DNA from: LMDS01 sp039930465
Lineage (GTDB): Bacteria; Pseudomonadota; Gammaproteobacteria; Burkholderiales; Burkholderiaceae_C
Reading direction: 5' to 3'
Length of the DNA stretch: 64,000 nt
NCBI GenBank assembly: GCA_039930465.1
Contig: JBDTTU010000009.1
Location: forward strand, 1 to 64,000
The notes below the pieces were generated by a model. That model did not search any database. It was not told the DNA's origin and saw nothing but the letters and a program-made list of their open reading frames with translations. The position numbers and the translations under genes are program-made. Shown here piece after piece: positions 51,813 through 59,660 of the stretch; positions within the stretch are counted from its first letter, which is position 1; each line of letters opens with the position of its first letter.

Positions 51813-53225
51813 ATGGACGCCCTGATCCTGGCCCGAATGCAGTTCGCGGCCAACATCACCTTTCACATCCTGTTCCCGACCATCAGCATCGGCATGGGCT
51901 GGGCGCTGCTGTTCTTCCGGCTGCGCTGGCTGAAGACACGCAACGGCACTGACAAAGCCGCAGCCCAGGGCTGGCTCGACGCCTACCGTTTCTGGACCAA
52001 AGTGTTCGCGCTGAGCTTCGCGCTCGGCGTGGTCAGCGGCATCACGATGAGCTTCCAGTTCGGCACCAACTGGCCGGGCTTCATGGAGAAGGTCGGCAAC
52101 ATCGCCGGGCCGCTGCTGGGCTACGAGGTGCTCACCGCGTTTTTCCTCGAAGCCGGCTTCCTCGGTGTGATGTTGTTCGGCCATGGCAAGGTGAGCGAAC
52201 GGGTGCACTTGATGGCGACGTTCTTCGTGGCCTTCGGCACCACGCTCAGCGCGTTCTGGATCCTGGCGTTGAACTCCTGGATGCAGACGCCAGCGGGTTA
52301 CGAAGTCATCGACGGCGTGTACCACGTGAAAAGCTGGCTCGACGTGATCTTCAACCCGTCGTTCCCCTACCGCCTGACCCACATGCTGCTGGCCTCGGCC
52401 CTGACCTGCGCTTTCCTGCTGATCGGCCTGAGTGCCTGGCAGGTGTTGCGCGGCGTGGCCCAGCGCTCGGCGCCGCGGGTGCTGCGCGTGGGGCTCACGC
52501 TCGCAGCGATCGTGATTCCGGTGCAGATCATGGTCGGCGACGCGCACGGCCTGAACACGCTCGAACACCAGCCGGCGAAGATCGCCGCGATGGAAGGTGT
52601 GTGGGAAACCGAACGCGGCGCGCCGCTGCTGCTGTTCGCCATACCCGACAAGGAAACGCGCAGCAACCATTTCGAGATCAAGGTGCCGAAACTGGCGAGC
52701 CTGATCCTCACGCACGATCTCGATGGCGAGATCAAGGGCCTGAATTCCTTTGGCGACAAGCACCCGCCGCCGCTGCCGCTGTTCTTCGCCTTCCGCATCA
52801 TGGTCGGCGTGGGCCTGCTGATGCTCGCCACGAGCTGGCTCGGCTGGTGGCTGTACCGGCGAGCGAAGTGGCAACCTGCCTTGCTGCCACGCGCGCTGCT
52901 GTGGCTGTTCGCGGGCATGACGTTCTCGGGCTGGGTGGCCACCGTTGCCGGGTGGTACGTGACCGAAATCGGCCGCCAGCCGTTCATCGTGTACGGGCTG
53001 ATCCGCACCGCCGACGTGGCTTCTTCGGTGCCCTCGGCCATGATCGGGCTGACGCTCGCGCTCTACATCACGCTGTACCTGGCGTTGATCGTCGCCTACG
53101 TGACGGTGCTGAAGTACATGGCCGAAAAGCCTGAAGAGGTTCTGCAGCGCGACGTGGTCGAACAGGCGGCAACGCCAGCCGGCGCCAGCACGTCGCCGGT
53201 GTTGCCGAGCGGGAGCGCCGCATGA
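51813..53225 (+). CDS. cydA: cytochrome bd-type quinol oxidase subunit I (CIO-like)
   Basis: Quinol oxidase subunit carrying haems b558, b595 and d. The 470-residue product starts with MDALILARMQFAANITFHILF, which includes the N-terminal haem-ligand histidine H18. Quinol-binding and later segments include GWVATVAGWYVTEIGRQPF and IRTADVASS. The Q loop is short, as in cyanide-insensitive CioA rather than E. coli CydA. About nine membrane helices are present. It ends in the ATGA overlap with cydB. The neighbouring regulator suggests respiratory control. Confidence 0.96.
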   Translation: MDALILARMQFAANITFHILFPTISIGMGWALLFFRLRWLKTRNGTDKAAAQGWLDAYRFWTKVFALSFALGVVSGITMSFQFGTNWPGFMEKVGNIAGPLLGYEVLTAFFLEAGFLGVMLFGHGKVSERVHLMATFFVAFGTTLSAFWILALNSWMQTPAGYEVIDGVYHVKSWLDVIFNPSFPYRLTHMLLASALTCAFLLIGLSAWQVLRGVAQRSAPRVLRVGLTLAAIVIPVQIMVGDAHGLNTLEHQPAKIAAMEGVWETERGAPLLLFAIPDKETRSNHFEIKVPKLASLILTHDLDGEIKGLNSFGDKHPPPLPLFFAFRIMVGVGLLMLATSWLGWWLYRRAKWQPALLPRALLWLFAGMTFSGWVATVAGWYVTEIGRQPFIVYGLIRTADVASSVPSAMIGLTLALYITLYLALIVAYVTVLKYMAEKPEEVLQRDVVEQAATPAGASTSPVLPSGSAA

Positions 53226-54226
53226 ACATCATGAGCTTCGACAGCATGCTGCCGGTGATCTTCATGGCGTTGATGGGCCTCTCGATGCTGGTCTACGTGG
53301 TCAGCGACGGCTACGACCTCGGCGTGGGCATGCTGATGCACCGCGCGACCGACGCCGAGAAAGACGTGATGGTCGCGTCGATCGGCCCGTTCTGGGACGC
53401 CAACGAAACCTGGCTCGTGCTCGGCATCGGCATCCTGCTGATCGCGTTCCCGAAAGCCCACGGCCTGGTGCTGGGCGAGCTGTACCTGCCGGTCACGCTG
53501 ATGTTGATCGGCCTGACGCTGCGCGGCGTGGCCTTCGACTTTCGCGTCAAGGCCAAGGACACGCACAAAAAGACCTGGGACCGCCTGTTCTTCGCCGGCT
53601 CGCTGCTCGCGTCGGTGTCGCAAGGCTGGATGCTCGGGCGTTACATCAGCGGTTTCGGCGAGGGCTGGAACTACCCGCTGTTCGCCGGCGCCATTGCGAT
53701 CGCATTGCCGATGGCGTATGCGCTGCTCGGCGCGGCGTGGCTGGTGATGAAGACCGAAGGCGAGTTGCAGGAACGAGCTGTCGACTGGGCGCGCACTGCA
53801 TGGGGCCCGATGGTGGCCGGCATGGTGCTGATCTCGATGGCCACGCCCTGGATCAGCGCGACCGTGCGCGAGCGCTGGTTCGCGCTGCCCGAGATCATTG
53901 CGCTGATGGCGATCCCGCTCGTCACCGGCATCGCGCTGGTGACCGTTCGCGTGCTCCTGAAGACGCAGATCGTGCGCGGGCCGCTGTGCTGGCTGCCGTT
54001 CGTGTTGCTGATCGGCGTGTTCGTGCTCGGCTTCCTGGGGCTGGCCTACAGCATCTACCCGTTCGTCGTGATCGACAGGCTCACGATCTGGCAGGCCGCC
54101 AGCAGCCCTGCGGCACTGAAGGTGATCCTGTTCGGGGTGTGCATTTCGGTGCCGGCCATTGCCGGCTACACGGTGTTTTCATACCGCGTGTTCCGGGGCA
54201 AGACCGGCGAGCTGAAGTACGCCTGA
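53222..54226 (+). CDS. cydB: cytochrome bd-type quinol oxidase subunit II
   Basis: Second subunit of the bd oxidase, with about eight or nine membrane helices. The 334-residue product has the family start MLPVIFMALMGLSMLVYVVSDGYDLG-like region, with the DGYDLGVGML signature near residues 30-40 and SIGPFWDANETWLV. It overlaps cydA by four bases. No small CydX-type subunit gene is seen after it, and cydCD assembly genes are not in the window. It ends in a shared hairpin with dsbC. Confidence 0.96.
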   Translation: MNIMSFDSMLPVIFMALMGLSMLVYVVSDGYDLGVGMLMHRATDAEKDVMVASIGPFWDANETWLVLGIGILLIAFPKAHGLVLGELYLPVTLMLIGLTLRGVAFDFRVKAKDTHKKTWDRLFFAGSLLASVSQGWMLGRYISGFGEGWNYPLFAGAIAIALPMAYALLGAAWLVMKTEGELQERAVDWARTAWGPMVAGMVLISMATPWISATVRERWFALPEIIALMAIPLVTGIALVTVRVLLKTQIVRGPLCWLPFVLLIGVFVLGFLGLAYSIYPFVVIDRLTIWQAASSPAALKVILFGVCISVPAIAGYTVFSYRVFRGKTGELKYA

Positions 54227-54250
54227 GTCGCCCGAGACAGGCGCCTCAGG
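54222..54250. terminator. hairpin between convergent cydB and dsbC
   Basis: CCTGAG/CTCAGG and CGCC/GGCG pair with one mismatch around a seven-base loop. The stem contains the stop codons of both cydB (plus strand) and dsbC (minus strand), so the two genes share the hairpin. There is no T-run, so it may protect mRNA 3' ends rather than act as a strong terminator. Confidence 0.5.
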
Positions 54251-54974
54251 ACTTGGCGCGGCTCGCGACCAACTGCGCTTCGATCTGCGCCGGCGGCAGG
54301 GCGCCGGGTACGCGTTTGCCGTCTTCGAACACCAGCGCCGGCGTGCCGTTCACACGGTACTTTTTTCCCATCGCCAGGTTGCGTTGCAGCGCACCGGTGT
54401 CGCACTGCGCGATGTTGCGCGGCGGCAGGGCGCCGTTGACCATCCACTCGCGCCAGACCGCGGTGCTGTCTTTGGCGCACCAGATGTTGCGCGACTTCTC
54501 GGGCGAGTCGCCACCGAGAATCGAGTACAGGAAGGTGTAGACCGTCACGTCTTTCACCTGCAGCAACTCGCGCTCGAACTTCTTGCAGTAACCGCAGTTC
54601 GGGTCGGCAAAGACCACCAGCTTGCGCGCCCCTGTGCCCTGTTTGTAGACGATGGCGTCTTTCAGCGGCAGGTTGGCAAAGTCGATCGCCGTGAGCTTTT
54701 CGATGCGTGCTTCGGTCAGGTTCACACCGGTCTTCGTTTCGATCACCGCGCCCTGGAACAGGTGCTCGCCGCGCTCGTCGCTGTAGACCAGCTCGGTGCC
54801 GACCCGCAACTCGAAGATGCCTGGGATCGGCGTCTTGCTGACTTCGTCGATCTTCGGGAACTGGGGCAGGCGTTCGGCGATGTTCTTGCGGATCACCGCT
54901 TCCTGCGCCACGGCGGCTTGCGCGAACAGGGCGGCGATACCGGCGGCCAGAGCCAAACGAAGAAACTTGTTCAT
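54246..54974 (-). CDS. dsbC: disulfide isomerase DsbC
   Basis: Periplasmic protein that shuffles wrong disulfide bonds. The 242-residue product has a signal peptide (cleavage near AVA-Q), an N-terminal dimerisation domain (about residues 25-85), and a thioredoxin-fold domain with the active site CGYC at 127-130 (FADPNCGYCKKFER). The cis-proline region GTPALVFEDGKR is present. It is convergent with cydB and lies ten bases after the UbiH-family gene on the same strand. Confidence 0.95.
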   Translation of the reverse strand: MNKFLRLALAAGIAALFAQAAVAQEAVIRKNIAERLPQFPKIDEVSKTPIPGIFELRVGTELVYSDERGEHLFQGAVIETKTGVNLTEARIEKLTAIDFANLPLKDAIVYKQGTGARKLVVFADPNCGYCKKFERELLQVKDVTVYTFLYSILGGDSPEKSRNIWCAKDSTAVWREWMVNGALPPRNIAQCDTGALQRNLAMGKKYRVNGTPALVFEDGKRVPGALPPAQIEAQLVASRAKS

Positions 54975-54984
54975 GAGAAGACTT

Positions 54985-56094
54985 TCAGGAGTCGAGCGCC
55001 TGCTGGGTGAGCCAGCGCTTGAGCGGGGACAAGTGGTTGACCAGAGTCAGCCCACGGTTGCGAAGTTCCCGGGCGAGTGGTTGCGGGTGTGAAAAAAGGC
55101 GCAGCAAGCCGTCGGTGACCTGGCCCATCGCCCAGGTGGGCACAAAACGTTCGCGAGCATAGCGCCGCAGCAGTTTTTCGTCTCCGAGCCCACGCCAGGG
55201 CTCGCGTTCGGAAATCACGCGGCACAGCGCGGCCACGTCGGCCAGGCCCAGGTTCAGGCCTTGGCCTGCCAGCGGGTGCACCACGTGCGCGGCGTCACCC
55301 AGCAGCACCCAGCCGGGGCCCGACCAGGCGGCGGCATTCGCCAGCATCAGCGGCCAGGCGGCGCGCGCGCCCGCGAGCTTGAGTTGGCCGGCCTCGCCGG
55401 CGGTGGCCAGCATCAGCTGCTGCTCGAAGGCCGTTTCATCCAGCCCCAGCAGTTCGCCGGCACGCGCTTCAGGCAGCGACCAGACCAGTGCAAACGAATG
55501 TTCCGGCGCCGGCGTATCGAAAGGCAACAAGGCCAGCACGTCGGGCGAGCGAAACCACTGCCGCGCGATGCCCTGGTGTTTGCGTGAAGACGTGAGCCGG
55601 GCGGCGATCGCGTGGTGGCCGTAGCCGTGGCGCTCGAAGTGGACGCCGAGCGCGGCGCGGGTGGCCGACGCTTTGCCTTCGCACAGTGCGGTGAGCGTCG
55701 CTTCGACCTCGCCTTCGACGATGCTGATGTGCGGTGCAAAGCGCACCGCCTGTGCGAGTTCGCGCTCGAGCACGGCGGCATCGGTGATCCAGGCCAGCGC
55801 GTCCACGTGCTGCTGCCACGCTGAAAAGTCGATCGCAGCGGGCGGTGCGTCGCCCTGCACGTGCATGTCGAGCACGGGCGTGCTGGCATGGGCCGGCAGG
55901 CTGTCCCAGACCTTGAGGCTGCGCAGCAGCGCCACCGAAGCCGCGTTGAGCGCGTAGGCGCGCACGTCTTCTGCGGCGCCGCTGCGCGACGTTTCGGGGC
56001 GCAGCGCCACCGTGTGGCCGGCGCGCGCCAGTGCCAGCGCGAGGCTCTGCCCCACGATGCCCGCACCCAGAACCTGTACGTCGAAGCGTTTCAT
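54985..56094 (-). CDS. UbiH/UbiF/Coq6-family FAD hydroxylase
   Basis: Flavin monooxygenase of ubiquinone synthesis or a relative. The 369-residue product starts MKRFDVQVLGAGIVGQSLAL, giving the GxGxxG dinucleotide motif near residue 10. The second FAD motif is GDAAHVVHPLAGQGLNLGL. The middle region is divergent, so assignment to UbiH, UbiF or UbiI is not possible. The ATG at 56094 is chosen; the open frame continues upstream over the MOSC gene on the other strand. A TACAAT box lies about ten bases upstream of the start. Confidence 0.9.
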   Translation of the reverse strand: MKRFDVQVLGAGIVGQSLALALARAGHTVALRPETSRSGAAEDVRAYALNAASVALLRSLKVWDSLPAHASTPVLDMHVQGDAPPAAIDFSAWQQHVDALAWITDAAVLERELAQAVRFAPHISIVEGEVEATLTALCEGKASATRAALGVHFERHGYGHHAIAARLTSSRKHQGIARQWFRSPDVLALLPFDTPAPEHSFALVWSLPEARAGELLGLDETAFEQQLMLATAGEAGQLKLAGARAAWPLMLANAAAWSGPGWVLLGDAAHVVHPLAGQGLNLGLADVAALCRVISEREPWRGLGDEKLLRRYARERFVPTWAMGQVTDGLLRLFSHPQPLARELRNRGLTLVNHLSPLKRWLTQQALDS

Positions 56095-56190
56095 CGAGTT
56101 CGATTGTAGAGAGGGCATGTTCTTTGCGGTTTGCCGCACAGGGGCACAATTCTTCCCGTTCCCTTCCTGCGCGTACCCCAAGGATCCCCC

Positions 56191-57069
56191 GTGAGCCATG
56201 CCATCGGTCCTTCTGACGACCAGCTTCAGGTCAGCGTGCATTCGCTGCACGTTTACCCGGTGAAGTCGTGCGCCGGCATCAGCCTGCGTGAAAGCCTGCT
56301 GATCGAGACCGGGCTGGAGTTCGACCGCGCCTGGATGGTGGTCGACAAACGTGGCCAGTTCGTCACCCAGCGCCACCTGCCGCGCATGGCGCTGATTCAG
56401 CCGACGCTCAAGTCGTTTGAGATGATCCTGCGCGCGCCCGGCATGCTGGCCTTGCACGTCGCGCTCGACACGGTCGAGAAGCCGGTGCGCGCCAAGGTCT
56501 GGAACGACGAGGTGGCGGCCTACGACATGGGTGACCTGTGCGCGCAGTGGTTCAGCGACTTTCTCGGCGCGAAGGTCAGGCTGGTGCGTTTCGACCCCGA
56601 GCAAAAGCGCCTCTCGGAGCGCCGCTGGACCGGCGAGATCAAAGCCGAGAACTCCTTCGCCGACGCCTTTCCGCTGCTCGTGACCTCGGCCGCTTCGATG
56701 CCCGAGCTGAACCGCCGCCTCGAGGCGCAAGGGCACGCGGCGGTGACGATGACGCGATTCCGCCCCAACCTCGTGCTCGACGGCCTGGCCGCGCACGGCG
56801 AAGACCCGCTCGATGAGATCGTGATCGGCACCGAAGACGGCCCGGTGCGCCTGAAGCTCGTGAAACCCTGTGCGCGCTGCGCGATTCCCGACGTCGACCC
56901 GCTTACCGGCGTGCCCGGCCATGCCGTGGGAGACGCGCTGCAGTCTTACCGCGCCGACGCCCGCCTGGACGGCGCGCTCACCTTCGGCATGAACGCCGTG
57001 ATCGTCGAAGGCACCGAGCGCAACCTTCGGGTCGGCATGACGGGCAGCGCCAACTACCGGTTTGACTGA
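56191..57069 (+). CDS. MOSC domain-containing protein
   Basis: A 292-residue protein with an N-terminal MOSC beta-barrel domain (about residues 15-95, SLHVYPVKSCAGISLRESLL) and a C-terminal MOSC catalytic domain (about 125-285). The latter has CARCAIPDVDPLTGVPG, where the conserved cysteine binds sulfur or the molybdenum cofactor. It is likely an uncharacterised member of the mARC/YcbX-like group that reduces N-hydroxylated compounds with Moco. AAGGA precedes the GTG at 56191. Confidence 0.9.
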   Translation: MSHAIGPSDDQLQVSVHSLHVYPVKSCAGISLRESLLIETGLEFDRAWMVVDKRGQFVTQRHLPRMALIQPTLKSFEMILRAPGMLALHVALDTVEKPVRAKVWNDEVAAYDMGDLCAQWFSDFLGAKVRLVRFDPEQKRLSERRWTGEIKAENSFADAFPLLVTSAASMPELNRRLEAQGHAAVTMTRFRPNLVLDGLAAHGEDPLDEIVIGTEDGPVRLKLVKPCARCAIPDVDPLTGVPGHAVGDALQSYRADARLDGALTFGMNAVIVEGTERNLRVGMTGSANYRFD

Positions 57070-57085
57070 AGGCCTGGGCGCTCAG

Positions 57086-57115
57086 AGCATATGAATCGGG
57101 CCCGATTCATATGCT
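57086..57115. repeat. perfect 30-base palindrome with no loop
   Basis: Each half is AGCATATGAATCGGG and its exact complement, meeting at GGGCCC. It lies between the convergent MOSC and DUF4826-like genes, 17 bases after the MOSC stop codon. It may fold as a long hairpin in RNA from either strand and act as a bidirectional terminator, or bind a dimeric protein in DNA. A perfect, loopless 30-base palindrome is unusual for a terminator. No T-run follows. Confidence 0.75.
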
Positions 57116-57124
57116 TACAAGCTC

Positions 57125-57571
57125 TCAGTCCGCCTCTTCTTCGGCAGGCCAGGCGGCAGCGTCGTCGGCCCAGACCTGAAGCGCCGCGCCGCGCCGCTTC
57201 AGCAGCGCCGCGAGCTTGGGCAAGCCTGCATGCGGCTCGTGGGCCCAGGCTGGTGGCACGTCGCCCCGGTCGAGCGACTCGCCGTGCAGCAGCCAGCGTT
57301 TGCCGAAGGCACGCAGCGCGTCGCGCGGCGTGGCCAGGTCGTGCGCGGCGAGCACGTCACTCGGCAGATCGCCGCAGATCACCCACCAGCCGACCCACTC
57401 TGGCCGGTGCGGGCTTTCCACCGCCCAGACGCTGGCGTAAGGCATCACGTGCCAGGCCGGCCACTCACCGATGCGGCCGGGTTCCAGCCCCGAGCGCTGC
57501 AGGCAGGCGGCCACCTCGGCGACGCGCTCGGCGCACCAGGTGTCTTCGGAGTTCGATTCGGTCGAGGCCAT
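57125..57571 (-). CDS. DUF4826-like protein of unknown function
   Basis: A 148-residue acidic, tryptophan-rich protein (for example YASVWAVESPHRPEWVGWWVICGDLPSDVL). The pattern WAVESP...GWWVICGDLPSD is the DUF4826 signature as far as I can recall. The function is unknown. It starts three bases after the pirin stop codon on the same strand, so the two are probably co-transcribed. No signal peptide or membrane segment is seen. Confidence 0.72.
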   Translation of the reverse strand: MASTESNSEDTWCAERVAEVAACLQRSGLEPGRIGEWPAWHVMPYASVWAVESPHRPEWVGWWVICGDLPSDVLAAHDLATPRDALRAFGKRWLLHGESLDRGDVPPAWAHEPHAGLPKLAALLKRRGAALQVWADDAAAWPAEEEAD

Positions 57572-57574
57572 GGT

Positions 57575-58453
57575 TCAGGGGTGGCGCGGCGGCAAAGGAA
57601 TGAATTCTGTCTCGCCGGGCACACGATCGAAGCGCTGCGCTTCCCAGTCGTCCTGCGCCTGAACGATGCGCTCCCTGCGGCTGGAAACGAAATTCCAGAC
57701 CATGAAGCGGTGGCCGAGCGGCGCGCCGCCCACGAGCACGACGCGGCCGCCGCGCGGCGCGACCAGCAGCGGCTCGGTACCGGCTTCGAGCACGACCATG
57801 GTGAACGCTGGCACGAGCACGCCATCGAGCTCGAAATCGTGGTCGGTGCCGTAGAGCGCGCGTTCTTCGGCAGCAGCCGGCACCTTGAGCGACGCCCCCG
57901 AGGCCAGGCCGAAATTCAGATCGAGGTACAGCGTGGGCGACAGCGCACGCACTGGCGAGCTCAGGCCGAACGCGCTGCCGATCAACACGCGGACCAGCAC
58001 GCCGTCGATATCGCGCGCCGGAATTTCGGCGCCGGGCACGTGCTGGAAACCCGGTGCGTCTTCCTCGCGCTCGGCAGGCACCGCCAGCCACAGCTGCAGG
58101 CCGTGACTGCGGCGCTCGGTGCCGAGCAGGTCTTTCGGCGTGCGCTCGGAATGCACGATGCCACGCCCGGCCGTCATCAGGTTGACGGCTCCGGGCTCGA
58201 TGCGCTGCACCACGCCGGTGGAGTCGCGGTGCATCATCGCGCCCTCGAACAGGTAGGTCACGGTCGCCAGGCCGATGTGCGGGTGCGGGCGCACATCGTG
58301 GTTGTCGCCGGGTTGCGCGGTGATCGGGCCGAAGTGGTCGAAGAACACGAACGGGCCGACCGCCTGGCGCTGCGCCCCCGGCAGCGAGCGGCGCACGACG
58401 AAACCGCCGCCCAGGTCTTTCTGGTGAGGTTTCAGGACTTCGAGTTCACTCAT
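57575..58453 (-). CDS. pirin family protein
   Basis: Cupin-fold metalloprotein that, in some bacteria, shows quercetin 2,3-dioxygenase activity. The 292-residue product has the metal-binding motif HPHIGLATVTYLFEGAMMH with two histidines and GRGIVHSERTP with the third histidine and glutamate. The C-terminal domain is the second cupin half. GGAG lies about seven bases upstream of the ATG. Expression could relate to oxidative or aromatic stress, but no regulator is seen. Confidence 0.9.
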   Translation of the reverse strand: MSELEVLKPHQKDLGGGFVVRRSLPGAQRQAVGPFVFFDHFGPITAQPGDNHDVRPHPHIGLATVTYLFEGAMMHRDSTGVVQRIEPGAVNLMTAGRGIVHSERTPKDLLGTERRSHGLQLWLAVPAEREEDAPGFQHVPGAEIPARDIDGVLVRVLIGSAFGLSSPVRALSPTLYLDLNFGLASGASLKVPAAAEERALYGTDHDFELDGVLVPAFTMVVLEAGTEPLLVAPRGGRVVLVGGAPLGHRFMVWNFVSSRRERIVQAQDDWEAQRFDRVPGETEFIPLPPRHP

Positions 58454-58475
58454 GGATTGCTCCGCACATTGACTA

Positions 58476-58504
58476 CCCGACAGTTTAGGACGGGCGCCTA
58501 AAAT
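58476..58504 (+). promoter_or_regulatory. promoter and dyad upstream of ychF
   Basis: CCGACA (58476-58481) and TAAAAT (58499-58504), 17 bases apart, make a plausible sigma-70 promoter with the start near 58511. An inverted repeat TTTAGG-ACGGGCG-CCTAAA (58484-58502) covers the spacer and may be an operator for this gene or the divergent pirin gene. Confidence 0.4.
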
Positions 58505-58537
58505 CCGCGCTCACCCCCGACAAGTCGAAAGTCTTCC

Positions 58538-59629
58538 ATGAGTTTGAAATGCGGCATCGTGGGCCTGCCCAACGTCGGCAAGTCCACCCTCTTCAATGCC
58601 CTGACCAAAGCCGGCATCGCGGCCGAGAACTACCCGTTCTGCACGATCGAGCCGAATGTCGGCATCGTCGAGCTGCCCGACCCGCGGCTGCAGGAGCTGG
58701 CGAAGATCGTCGAGCCCGAGCGCATCGTGCCGGCGATCGTCGAGTTCGTCGACATCGCCGGGCTGGTGGCCGGTGCCTCGAAGGGCGAAGGCCTGGGCAA
58801 CCAGTTCCTCGCGCACATTCGCGAGACCGACGCGATCGTCAACGTGGTGCGCTGTTTCGACGACGACAACGTGATCCACGTGGCCGGCAAGATCGATCCG
58901 ATCTCCGACATCGAAGTGATCCAGACCGAGCTTTGCCTGGCCGACATGAGCACGGTCGAAAAAGGTCTGCACCGCTACAACAAAGTGGCGCGCTCGGGCG
59001 ACAAGGAAGCGCAGAAGGTTGTCGACGTGCTGACCAAGTGCATGGCCGCGCTCGACCAGGGCAAACCGGTGCGCACGATCGCGTTCGGCAAGGAAGAAAT
59101 GCTGCTGGTGAAGCCGCTGTGCCTGATCACCGCGAAGCCGGCGATGTTCGTCGGCAACGTCGACGAGACCGGTTTCGAGAACAACCCTTACCTCGACAAG
59201 CTGCGTGCCTACGCCGACGGCCAGGGCGCGCCGGTGGTGGCGATCTGCGCCAAGACCGAAGCCGAGCTTTCGGAGATGAGCGACGACGACCGCCTGATGT
59301 TCCTCTCGGAAATGGGCCAGACCGAGCCGGGTTTGAACCGGCTGATCCGGGCCGCGTTCAAGCTGCTCGGCCTGCAGACCTACTTCACCGCCGGCGTGAA
59401 GGAAGTGCGCGCCTGGACCATCCACGTCGGCGACACCGCCCCGCAAGCGGCCGGCGTGATCCACACCGACTTCGAGCGCGGCTTCATCCGCGCTCAGACC
59501 ATCGCTTTCGACGACTTCATCAGCTTCAAGGGCGAACAGGGCGCCAAAGACAACGGCAAGATGCGCGCCGAAGGCAAGGACTACGTGGTCAAGGACGGCG
59601 ATGTGCTGAACTTCCTGTTCAACGTGTGA
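58538..59629 (+). CDS. ychF: redox-regulated ribosome-binding ATPase YchF
   Basis: Obg-family P-loop protein that hydrolyses ATP rather than GTP, acting on ribosomes and oxidative stress. The 363-residue product has GLPNVGKSTLFNALTKAG (residues about 8-25), VDIAGLVAGASKGEGLGNQF and a C-terminal TGS domain ending VKDGDVLNFLFNV. The NVGK P-loop and the missing NKxD pattern fit YchF. It follows a promoter-like dyad and is transcribed divergently from pirin. Confidence 0.96.
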   Translation: MSLKCGIVGLPNVGKSTLFNALTKAGIAAENYPFCTIEPNVGIVELPDPRLQELAKIVEPERIVPAIVEFVDIAGLVAGASKGEGLGNQFLAHIRETDAIVNVVRCFDDDNVIHVAGKIDPISDIEVIQTELCLADMSTVEKGLHRYNKVARSGDKEAQKVVDVLTKCMAALDQGKPVRTIAFGKEEMLLVKPLCLITAKPAMFVGNVDETGFENNPYLDKLRAYADGQGAPVVAICAKTEAELSEMSDDDRLMFLSEMGQTEPGLNRLIRAAFKLLGLQTYFTAGVKEVRAWTIHVGDTAPQAAGVIHTDFERGFIRAQTIAFDDFISFKGEQGAKDNGKMRAEGKDYVVKDGDVLNFLFNV

Positions 59630-59660
59630 CGCCGCCGGCCCCACGCACCCTTCTTCGCGC

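Noticed and set aside
54985..56922. N-terminal extension of the UbiH-family gene to 645 residues
   Set aside because: The extra residues lie antisense to the MOSC gene and have no flavoprotein features. The GxGxxG motif begins at the ATG at 56094.
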